From: Hyphomicrobiales bacterium | GTDB lineage: Bacteria; Pseudomonadota; Alphaproteobacteria; Rhizobiales; CAYWUX01 | Assembly (NCBI GenBank): GCA_028279265.1 | Contig: JANQOC010000360.1 | Span: forward strand, 1 to 5,594 | Direction: 5' to 3' | Length of the DNA: 5,594 nucleotides | Shown here: one piece after another, positions 1 through 5,538 of the stretch | Position numbering within the stretch: the first letter of the stretch is position 1 | Layout: each line of letters opens with the position of its first letter | Program-made: the position numbers and the translations under genes | Notes under the pieces: model-generated | What the model saw: the letters and a program-made list of their open reading frames with translations, nothing else | Told to the model about the DNA's origin: nothing | The model's database searches: none

Positions 1-602
1 GCGATTTCACAACTATTCGGATGATCGACCAGAGTTCCGGTCAGTCCGGTGTTCGATTGCAGCAGACCAATGAGAAGGCCGCCGGATCCCCCTCCGATAT
101 CCACAATCCGTTTTACATATTCGAGGTCGACCAGGTTCTGGAACTGGCGCGCCGATGCACTGGCTCCCGGAAGGCTGGCACTGTAATAGGCTTTGAGTTC
201 GTCCCCGGACATGGTTGCATAGTCATGTACCGCTCCGGGTTTTCCGGATAAGAGGGTCTCTGCAGTTTTGAAACCCGACGGCCAGAGTTCCGCGAACAGA
301 CCAGCGAGAAATCCGACATAGTGGGGGCTGTCGGAGACGAGATAGGTCTGCGCTTCATCGGAGTTCCTGAAGCTCGTTCCGCGCTTTTCCAGAAGTCCAG
401 TGACCACCAGAGCATGAAGCAGAATCTGAAGCCGTTCCGGATTGACCTTGAGCTGTTCCGCAAGCTGTTCGGCTTCAAGAGCGCCGTTCTTGAGTGGCGT
501 GAAAAGATCAAGCTTCATGGCTCCAAGCAGGGCCAGGGGTTCAAATATGGAATTTGAGAGTTCGTGTATCCGATCCGGTCTGACAGGCGGGGGAGTCGTC
601 AT
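1..602 (-). CDS. SAM-dependent O-methyltransferase, N-terminal part (gene runs off the left edge)
   Basis: The frame opens at an ATG at 602 and stays open to base 1, giving 200 full codons; the C-terminal part is outside the window. An in-frame TGA lies just upstream, so this is the first possible ATG. Residues about 11-100 form a helical, winged-helix-like dimerisation domain as in acetylserotonin/caffeate-type O-methyltransferases (starting RIHELSNSIFEPLALLGAMK). Residues 167-175 read VDIGGGSGG, the glycine-rich SAM-binding motif I, and TLVDHP at 190-195 fits the following acidic ribose-binding strand. Family members usually have about 330-370 residues, so the catalytic His region is not visible. 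The SD site is weak. The gene starts 40 bases after the FAH-family gene and is probably co-transcribed. The substrate cannot be read from this part; a catechol or other phenol is the natural guess from the neighbours. The family call is strong and the specificity is open. Confidence 0.88.
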   Translation of the reverse strand, partial: MTTPPPVRPDRIHELSNSIFEPLALLGAMKLDLFTPLKNGALEAEQLAEQLKVNPERLQILLHALVVTGLLEKRGTSFRNSDEAQTYLVSDSPHYVGFLAGLFAELWPSGFKTAETLLSGKPGAVHDYATMSGDELKAYYSASLPGASASARQFQNLVDLEYVKRIVDIGGGSGGLLIGLLQSNTGLTGTLVDHPNSCEI

Positions 603-642
603 AATTTTTACTGCTCATCGATGTGTTGGGTGGCATTCGAGA

Positions 643-1539
643 TCAAACAAACCTGTTTTCAAGAACACCCAAACCTTCGATCTCCACCGCCACGACGTCT
701 CCGGATTGGATCCGTTGCTGCGGATCCTGCCCGAAGCCGACACCGGCCGGCGTTCCCGTCGCTATGATATCGCCGGGCTCAAGTGTCATGATGCCCGCGA
801 GATGCGTCATAATCTCTGATACTCCGAATATCATCTGTCCCGTATTGGAATCCTGTTTGACCTGACCGTTGACGGACAGACGAATATCCAGATTTTGAAC
901 ATCCCCAATTTGCTCGCGGGGAACGAACCAGGGACCGGTTGGCTGAAACTTGTCCCAGGCCTTTTGCATGACCCAGTCAATTCCAACCGCGGGGCGGTCA
1001 ACAATCCAGTCCCGGGCGGAAACATCGTTTATGATCGTATATCCGGCAATGGCGTCTTTTGCCTCGTCGATTTGGCCCGCGACAACTTTTTTCCCGACAA
1101 CAATCCCCAGTTCCGCCTCCCAGTCGATGAATTCGGGGCCTTTAGGAAGTGGGATGGTTTCGCCATGGGCAGCCAGACATCCCCGGGGTCTCAAAAATCC
1201 GTAGGGATATTCCGGCTTAGTGGCCATCTTCATCTCATCAAGATGATCCTGATAATTCGTGCCGATACATATCAGGTTCGTGGGGTGTAAAACAGGCGAA
1301 CAAAAGGTCAGGGAAGCCATATCGAGGGGAGTACAATCGGAAGGTGGTGTTTGCGCAATTTCCGAAAGATGTTCCCTGATTTCCCCCCAACTGTGCAGCA
1401 TTTTATCCAGAGTCAGCGGGATGCTCTCCTTTGACGCTGCGCGCGTGAGCTCGTCCAGTGCATAAATATTGCCCTCTATACGGATGACCAGCTTTTCGTT
1501 TCCATCGATTTGGACAGTGGCCAGGCTATAATTGTTCAT
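643..1539 (-). CDS. Fumarylacetoacetate hydrolase (FAH) family enzyme
   Basis: A 298-residue cytoplasmic protein. The FAH catalytic domain starts near residue 88 (NLICIGTNYQDHLDEM), where H99 and E102 match the lid His-Glu pair of FAHD1-type enzymes. The metal ligands are E141 and E143 in IDWEAELG and D172 in IINDVSARD, with the family's E-x-E spacing and the Asp 29 residues later. K193 lies in WVMQKAWDKF before TGPW, and the C-terminal signature LEPGDIIATGTPAGVGFG is intact (253-270). Family enzymes cleave or decarboxylate C-C bonds of beta-dicarbonyl and ring-opened acids with Mg2+ or Mn2+, or isomerise or hydrate them; the exact reaction cannot be told from sequence. Residues 1-80 form the usual N-terminal domain. 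The start at 1539 is chosen over an in-frame ATG at 1584 because GAGGT sits 7 bases upstream. Downstream of the extradiol dioxygenase gene it plausibly processes the ring-cleavage product (inference). Position 117 is Arg (FLRP) where many members have Lys, and the Gln usual after SARD is replaced. Confidence 0.92.
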   Translation of the reverse strand: MNNYSLATVQIDGNEKLVIRIEGNIYALDELTRAASKESIPLTLDKMLHSWGEIREHLSEIAQTPPSDCTPLDMASLTFCSPVLHPTNLICIGTNYQDHLDEMKMATKPEYPYGFLRPRGCLAAHGETIPLPKGPEFIDWEAELGIVVGKKVVAGQIDEAKDAIAGYTIINDVSARDWIVDRPAVGIDWVMQKAWDKFQPTGPWFVPREQIGDVQNLDIRLSVNGQVKQDSNTGQMIFGVSEIMTHLAGIMTLEPGDIIATGTPAGVGFGQDPQQRIQSGDVVAVEIEGLGVLENRFV

Positions 1540-1546
1540 TGCAGTG

Positions 1547-1551
1547 ACCTC
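1547..1551 (-). promoter_or_regulatory. Ribosome-binding site that sets the FAH-family gene start
   Basis: GAGGT on the minus strand lies 7 bases before the ATG at 1539. It supports that start over the upstream in-frame ATG at 1584, whose extra 15 residues would include the SD sequence itself. Confidence 0.7.
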
Positions 1552-1592
1552 AAAGATTATTTGCCGCAGGACGGTCGGGGGCACTCAGGGGA

Positions 1593-2468
1593 TCAGAGGC
1601 CATTGTCGGCGCGGATCAATTCGTAAATCGATGCGACATCTTCATTCTGCCGTCCTTCAGTATTGGCACGTTCGAAATATTTTTCGGCCGTATGGAGCAG
1701 AGGTGTCGGGCAGCCGATCTCGTCGGCATATTCCGTGATTGTCTTGAGATCCTTATGCAGCATTTCATGTGTGCCAAGTGCCGGTAACCATTTGGCGTCG
1801 GCCATCATCGGTGCCCGTGTCTGGAACTGAAGCGAGCTCGCGGCACTCGCTGACAGGGCCTCGCTGACTAAATGGGGCGACAATCCCGCCTTAGCGCCAA
1901 AGGCAAGAGCTTCAGCAGTTGCCAATATGTTGACGCTGACAAGGTGGTTGGCAATGAATTTGAGCTTAGAGCCCAAACCAAACTCGCCAATATAGTTGGC
2001 CTTGTCCGTGACGGCATCAAGATAGGGACGCACGTCGTTATAGACAGCCTGATCACCACTGACGAATATGACCGCTGTTTTGCTGACGATCATCGGTGGT
2101 ATTCCCGAAACCGGACAATCAAGCATATCTCCGTCGGATTTACGGACCTCATTTCGCAGTTGCTCTTTTTCTGCAATCCTGAGCGAACTGAGTTCAATAA
2201 TCTTTAAACCGCGCTTACCGGAAGATAATACGCCATCGGGACCGGTTATAACCTCGGAAACGGCACGACCGTCCGGCAGGCAAGTAAATAGGGTGTCGCA
2301 ATGGTCCGCAATTTCGCGCGGGCTGGCCACGGCCCTGCCGCCGGCGGCCACGTAGTCACTCATGTCAGAGCGGCGAAATCCATAGCCATCGTACCCGTCG
2401 GCAATCAAGTTGACGGCGGCCGGGTGACCAATTGCTCCAAGGCCGATAAAGCCAATAGACTTGCTCAT
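1593..2468 (-). CDS. Divergent 3-hydroxyisobutyrate dehydrogenase-family oxidoreductase
   Basis: A 291-residue beta-hydroxyacid dehydrogenase with an N-terminal Rossmann domain (about 1-160) and a C-terminal helical domain. The nucleotide loop is GLGAIG (9-14). The second strand ends FRRSD: R32-R33 stand where the other dehydrogenase in this window has Asp35, which suggests NADP(H) rather than NAD(H). The substrate loop DCPVSGI (117-123) has Ile where the family has the second Gly of SGG. The catalytic Lys is K170 in GLGSKLKFIANH, and N174 (Lys+4) is kept while the usual Asn at Lys+3 is Ala. K239-D240 in EMLHKDLK matches the conserved C-terminal Lys-Asp. Members oxidise 3-hydroxy acids or reduce semialdehydes such as glyoxylate, tartronate semialdehyde or methylmalonate semialdehyde; the altered loop means the substrate is probably not plain 3-hydroxyisobutyrate. 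The ATG at 2468 has a GGAG about 13 bases upstream, rather long spacing. It sits between the dioxygenase and FAH genes. Confidence 0.9.
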   Translation of the reverse strand: MSKSIGFIGLGAIGHPAAVNLIADGYDGYGFRRSDMSDYVAAGGRAVASPREIADHCDTLFTCLPDGRAVSEVITGPDGVLSSGKRGLKIIELSSLRIAEKEQLRNEVRKSDGDMLDCPVSGIPPMIVSKTAVIFVSGDQAVYNDVRPYLDAVTDKANYIGEFGLGSKLKFIANHLVSVNILATAEALAFGAKAGLSPHLVSEALSASAASSLQFQTRAPMMADAKWLPALGTHEMLHKDLKTITEYADEIGCPTPLLHTAEKYFERANTEGRQNEDVASIYELIRADNGL

Positions 2469-2493
2469 GAGATTTGTGATTCTCCAACAATGG

Positions 2494-2540
2494 AAAAAAT
2501 AAAGCGGGCGGCAAAGACCGGCGGCGTCTGGCGCTTTTTC
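2494..2540 (-). terminator. Possible weak terminator or attenuator hairpin after the dioxygenase gene
   Basis: In the 76-base gap after the dioxygenase stop, AAAGCG and CGCTTT (2532-2537 and 2501-2506) are inverted copies, enclosing a smaller AGAC/GTCT stem with a 7-base loop (2515-2529). On the minus strand the outer stem is followed by a run of six T (2494-2499), and on the plus strand by five T. The stems are short and the inner arms asymmetric, so this may only be partial attenuation, or chance. Confidence 0.22.
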
Positions 2541-2544
2541 TCAG

Positions 2545-3495
2545 CTAAAGAGCGTGTTTTTCCGGATCATCGAGGAATTCCCAGGGAAATTCGGGTCCCC
2601 ATTGATTGGAAAGTCCTTCTTCCGCCGGGACGACACTTGCTTCATGACTGTTGTTGATCATATCGCTGTCAGTCCAGTGTTCATGAATTCGGCCCCAGGG
2701 GTCGCGCCAATAATCAAAAATCTGACTGCCGAGATAATGGCGTCCGATACCCCAGACATGTTTGTATTTATTCTGGGATTTCAGATGATCATGGCCGGCC
2801 TGAACGTCATCGAAATCAAACACTTCAAATGACAGGTGATTGAAACCAGGCGTTTCCCCAGCAACGCAAAGGAAAACATGATGATCGACAAACTCCTCTT
2901 CGGCGTCCACATGATTGAAGATCGCGAGAAGATTTTCTTTTTCACCCTGATAAACCGTATCCGTCGTAACGAGGCCAAGATGTTTCTGATACCAGGCGTT
3001 TGATTCCGCCACATGCGGCGTCTTTATAACGGCGTGGGCTGATCGTTTCACATGGCTGGGCCGCATGGGAACGCGTTGCAGTTTGCCCGTGCGGTTAAAG
3101 CGTTCGAAGCCGTTATTGTATGTGATTTTTCGAACATCGAGCGTGTCTAACTGCTTCATTCCGTGCACGACTTCAATCTGGAGACCGTTGGGATCTGTCA
3201 GCGTCACACGCTTCATACCCCCGGGTTCGTCGAGTTCATGAATGGGAGACGCCCCCTCTGCCTTGGAAAGAATCTCCAGATCTTCCTCGGAACGGGCATG
3301 AAATGCCAAACCGATAAAACTGGGATCACCGAGTTCGGTAACATGAATTGTATGATCAGGATCCATGCCCCGCATAAACAGGGCCTTATCGGTCCGGTCC
3401 GCACGGACCATACCGAAAGCTGTAAGAAATTCTTCCATTTGGTCGAGATCGGGTGCGGAAAGCCGTCCATAGGCCAAGTCAGTTACTTTGATCAT
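2545..3495 (-). CDS. Type I extradiol ring-cleavage dioxygenase (VOC family, catechol 2,3-dioxygenase-like)
   Basis: A 316-residue protein with two vicinal-oxygen-chelate modules: residues about 1-112 (non-catalytic) and about 148-275 (catalytic). The metal triad is visible: H154 in KRSAHAVIKTP, H220 in GFNHLSFEV and E272 in PWGRIHEHW. Their spacing (66 and 52 residues) is close to that of BphC (H146, H210, E260). The second-shell residues are also present: H205-H206 in DHHVFLCVA, H253 in GIGRH and Y262 in IFDYW. This supports an active Fe(II) (or Mn) enzyme that adds O2 across a catechol C-C bond next to a hydroxyl (meta cleavage). Residues 276-316 form a tail with QWGPEFPWEFLDD, longer than BphC. 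The start is firm: GGAGGA (3501-3506) lies 5 bases upstream of the ATG. The substrate is unknown; a substituted catechol is expected. It is preceded by the largest gap in the operon and is the likely key step of the pathway. A VOC protein with another activity is possible but less likely with this intact site. Confidence 0.92.
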   Translation of the reverse strand: MIKVTDLAYGRLSAPDLDQMEEFLTAFGMVRADRTDKALFMRGMDPDHTIHVTELGDPSFIGLAFHARSEEDLEILSKAEGASPIHELDEPGGMKRVTLTDPNGLQIEVVHGMKQLDTLDVRKITYNNGFERFNRTGKLQRVPMRPSHVKRSAHAVIKTPHVAESNAWYQKHLGLVTTDTVYQGEKENLLAIFNHVDAEEEFVDHHVFLCVAGETPGFNHLSFEVFDFDDVQAGHDHLKSQNKYKHVWGIGRHYLGSQIFDYWRDPWGRIHEHWTDSDMINNSHEASVVPAEEGLSNQWGPEFPWEFLDDPEKHAL

Positions 3496-3587
3496 GAATA
3501 TCCTCCAATATCTCCAGTTCTATCCGAAGAGTGCTATTATTTCCATTAGCGCCGATGCTAACGCGCTTTTTTATGAATTGCCAGTAT

Positions 3588-3597
3588 GGGTATACCC
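3588..3597. promoter_or_regulatory. Perfect palindrome, candidate operator before the dioxygenase gene
   Basis: GGGTATACCC is a perfect 10-base palindrome 10 bases past the DUF1330 gene's stop codon, and CCAG (3581-3584) and CTGG (3597-3600) flank it as a further inverted pair. It lies in the 112-base gap upstream of the dioxygenase. It could bind a dimeric regulator such as a GntR-type protein, but no regulator gene is in the window and a single copy is weak support. Confidence 0.25.
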
Positions 3598-3607
3598 TGG
3601 TCTCCAA

Positions 3608-4204
3608 TCACAGACCTTCAACCGCAAACATCTGTGCATCGGCAACAGCCTGCCGCTGAGGAATGAGTTCCTGATAGGGACCCCAATTGTAGAATTCCAC
3701 CGCCTTCTCAAGACTCGGATAGCGAAGAAGAAGGCAACTTTCATAAGTTTCCTCGCCCAAAACCGGTGTCAGCGGTCCGACGGCGATCAGCGAAGCGTCC
3801 CATTCGGGAAGCATCTTCGAGGCCTTTGCGGAATAGTCCGCATATTTATCTTTGTCACGTATCCTGAGTTTCACGACGAAAATTCCGGCTTTGTTTCCGG
3901 GGTCGAGATTTTGGCTCTTCTCGCCTGACAATCCGGATATAACGACGTCGGCGGCATCCTTGGCTGGTGATTTTATGACGTCATATTCCGGGGAATTGTA
4001 ACAGGCCAGGCCCTGTTCGAGACTGTCGAATTCGACAATGACGATGCGATCAGGAACTTCAGGACCCTCGAGATGAACCCGTTGACCGCCCCGAACCCGC
4101 ATCGTTCCGGTAAAATCCGCCATGACCCCTGGTGCCTGTTTGACATAGGCCCCATAGACCTCGGGATCTTTGACATCGGAAAGGGTAACGAAATAACCGG
4201 ACAT
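3608..4204 (-). CDS. Tandem DUF1330 protein (two fused dimeric alpha/beta-barrel domains)
   Basis: A 198-residue protein built from two copies of the DUF1330 fold, about residues 3-94 and 107-198, joined by a short polar linker (SGEKSQNLDPGNK). Both copies begin with a strand plus D-x-Y-x-Y (GYFVTL...YGAY; GIFVVKL...YADY) and have the S-L-E-x-[AG] helix followed by [CF]YN and Y (SLEQGLACYNSPEY; SLEKAVEFYNWGPY). The second ends IPQRQAVADAQMFAVEGL, the classic DUF1330 ending. Only copy 1 keeps the MRVRGG strand; copy 2 has AVG instead. DUF1330 proteins are usually single domains of about 95 residues that form a ferredoxin-like dimeric barrel, so this protein may fold as an internal dimer. The biochemical role of the family is unknown. 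The ATG at 4204 has AGGAG (4212-4216) 7 bases upstream. It lies between a dehydrogenase and the extradiol dioxygenase, so a role on a pathway intermediate, perhaps isomerase-like, is an inference only. Confidence 0.88.
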   Translation of the reverse strand: MSGYFVTLSDVKDPEVYGAYVKQAPGVMADFTGTMRVRGGQRVHLEGPEVPDRIVIVEFDSLEQGLACYNSPEYDVIKSPAKDAADVVISGLSGEKSQNLDPGNKAGIFVVKLRIRDKDKYADYSAKASKMLPEWDASLIAVGPLTPVLGEETYESCLLLRYPSLEKAVEFYNWGPYQELIPQRQAVADAQMFAVEGL

Positions 4205-4249
4205 GGGCTTACTCCTGTGAATTGAGAAGTCGAATTATGGGTTGCAGGA

Positions 4250-5152
4250 CTAGGATTTTTTGCTCCCGTTTGAATTTTCATCGATCCAGCGGGCGATGTC
4301 GGTGTGATCGGGATGATTGCCCAACTGTTCCAGGGCCGATTTCCAGAGTTCCAGGGACTTTTCACCAAGTCGCGCATCCGAATTGACGTGGTTTGTCAGA
4401 TTGATGGCTGCCTGCAGATCCTTGGTCATCAAATTCATCGCAAATCCGGAGGCAAATTTTTTCGACAGGATCTGCTGCTTGAACTTGGTCTCCGTGCTGT
4501 TATTGCGCCCGGTGGATTTGTTGAGTACGTCAACCGCCATCTCGGCATCGATGCCGAACTTCTCCGCAGAGGTGACAACTTCCGAGGCAATGAGCAATCC
4601 GGTCGCGGATGCCAGATTGTTCAGGGCTTTCATGGCCTGACCGCATCCCTGAGGCCCGACATGGAAAATGTTTTGACCCATGGTCTGCAATATCGGTTCA
4701 GCACGTTTGAACGTCGTGTCGTCACCGCCTGCCATAATAGCCAGTTCCGCTGTCAAGGCCCTTGCGACGCCACCGGATACCGGCGCATCAATCATGGGAA
4801 TATTTTTATCGGCCAGAGTTTGTCCCAGAATGCGGGTTTCAACCGGATCGGATGAACTCATGTCGATAAAGAGGGAAATTGAACCTTTTTTCAATTGCTC
4901 TTCGACATCTTCCAATACGGACTTAACGATCCGAACATCCGGCAACATGGTGATAAGGACAGAGCAGCCTTCAACAGCTTCGGCTGCCGACGCCATCGGC
5001 TCGGTTGCAAATTCGGCCGCATGGGATCCGGTTTTTTCCGCGTCTCCATCATAGACCCTGACTTCGTAACCCGCTTTGGCCAGATGACCGGCCATTGGGA
5101 ACCCCATATTTCCAAGGCCGATGAAGGCGATTTTGTCGGTTTGAGCGTTCAT
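4250..5152 (-). CDS. 3-hydroxyisobutyrate dehydrogenase-family oxidoreductase (canonical type)
   Basis: A 300-residue beta-hydroxyacid dehydrogenase with all family signatures. The Rossmann loop is IGLGNMGFPMAG (11-22). D35 at the end of the second strand (VRVYDGD) favours NAD(H). The substrate loop DAPVSGG is at 122-128. The catalytic Lys is K175 in GCGQAMKALNN with N178-N179, and K244-D245 in LMTKDLQAA completes the site. Family members oxidise 3-hydroxy acids to semialdehydes or reduce semialdehydes (3-hydroxyisobutyrate, tartronate semialdehyde, glyoxylate); which one applies cannot be told here. The length is normal (about 290-300) and the protein is cytoplasmic. The ATG at 5152 is only 5 bases after the stop of the decarboxylase gene, with no good SD in the gap (an AAGGAA lies farther back inside the upstream gene), so translational coupling is likely. 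In this operon it probably acts on a small aliphatic fragment or hydroxy acid from the ring-opened substrate (inference). Confidence 0.94.
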   Translation of the reverse strand: MNAQTDKIAFIGLGNMGFPMAGHLAKAGYEVRVYDGDAEKTGSHAAEFATEPMASAAEAVEGCSVLITMLPDVRIVKSVLEDVEEQLKKGSISLFIDMSSSDPVETRILGQTLADKNIPMIDAPVSGGVARALTAELAIMAGGDDTTFKRAEPILQTMGQNIFHVGPQGCGQAMKALNNLASATGLLIASEVVTSAEKFGIDAEMAVDVLNKSTGRNNSTETKFKQQILSKKFASGFAMNLMTKDLQAAINLTNHVNSDARLGEKSLELWKSALEQLGNHPDHTDIARWIDENSNGSKKS

Positions 5153-5157
5153 GGGAC

Positions 5158-5538
5158 TTAGATCTGATCCAGTTCCTTGAGAACTTCTTCCGTGGCCCGA
5201 AACGCCTCCATGCCCGCGGGAACGCCGCAGTAAATCATGACCTGGATGAGGGCCGATTGGATTTCTTCAACACTGACGCCATTATTGATGGCCCCTTTGG
5301 TGTGAAGCTTGATCTCGTGGGTGCGGCCGAGAGCGCTCAGCATAGCTAGGTTGATCAGGCTGCGGGTCTTGTTGTCCAGAGTATCATCCCCCCAGACCTG
5401 TCCCCAACAATACTCGGTGACAAGTTCCTGCATGCGTCGCGAATAATCATGGGCATTGGCAAGAGAACGTTCCACATGCTCGGCGCCGAGTACTTCTTTT
5501 CGTTTTTCCAGGCCGACTTTCTGCATTTCCTCTGACAT
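5158..5538 (-). CDS. Carboxymuconolactone decarboxylase family protein (PcaC-like)
   Basis: A 126-residue protein, the usual size of stand-alone PcaC. It carries the PcaC hallmarks: EYCWGQVWGDDTLDNKTRSL (42-61), LAMLSALGRTHEIKLHTKGA with H79, NNGVSVEEIQ (85-94) and IYCGVPAGMEAFRATEEV at the C-terminus. It has no CxxC, so it is not of the AhpD peroxidase type. PcaC converts gamma-carboxymuconolactone to beta-ketoadipate enol-lactone with loss of CO2, as an oligomer of helical subunits. No PcaB, PcaG, PcaH or PcaD gene lies in the window, and the neighbours suggest another ring-opened or lactone substrate, so the symbol pcaC is not assigned. The start at 5538 is well supported by AAGGA (5544-5548) 5 bases upstream. 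It may be the first gene of the operon, but only 56 bases upstream are visible and no convincing promoter was found there. Confidence 0.9.
   Translation of the reverse strand: MSEEMQKVGLEKRKEVLGAEHVERSLANAHDYSRRMQELVTEYCWGQVWGDDTLDNKTRSLINLAMLSALGRTHEIKLHTKGAINNGVSVEEIQSALIQVMIYCGVPAGMEAFRATEEVLKELDQI

Larger units (their letters stand above)
1..5538 (-). other. Putative aromatic-catabolism operon (seven co-directional genes)
   Basis: All seven genes face the same way with gaps of 5 to 112 bases and no strong terminator between them, and most have a good SD site. The mix of an extradiol dioxygenase, an FAH-family enzyme, a PcaC-like decarboxylase and two hydroxyacid dehydrogenases is typical of degradation of an aromatic or ring-derived acid. 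No regulator or transporter is in view, and the cluster is open on the left (cut methyltransferase) and possibly on the right. Co-transcription is inferred from spacing; the 112-base gap could hold a second promoter. Confidence 0.7.

Noticed and set aside
113..511. 132-codon minus-strand open frame overlapping the methyltransferase
   Set aside because: It is in another frame and lacks any family motif; the frame from 602 carries the SAM-binding motif VDIGGGSGG and is the real gene.
1540..1584. 15-residue N-terminal extension of the FAH-family protein from an ATG at 1584
   Set aside because: The extension would cover the SD sequence GAGGT that serves the ATG at 1539, and it adds no family sequence.
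3546..3573. Terminator-like AGCGC/GCGCT stem with a T run on the plus strand
   Set aside because: It would only end plus-strand transcription, for which there is no gene; on the minus strand the T run is on the wrong side, and the 5-base stem has a 10-base loop.
4213..4249. TCCTG/CAGGA pairing that could hide the SD of the DUF1330 gene
   Set aside because: Only 5 base pairs with a 27-base loop; too weak to claim as a regulatory switch.
4304..4855. 183-codon open frame on the plus strand
   Set aside because: It lies wholly opposite the canonical dehydrogenase, whose motifs are complete; the translation shows no recognisable domain and there is no sign of plus-strand genes in the window.
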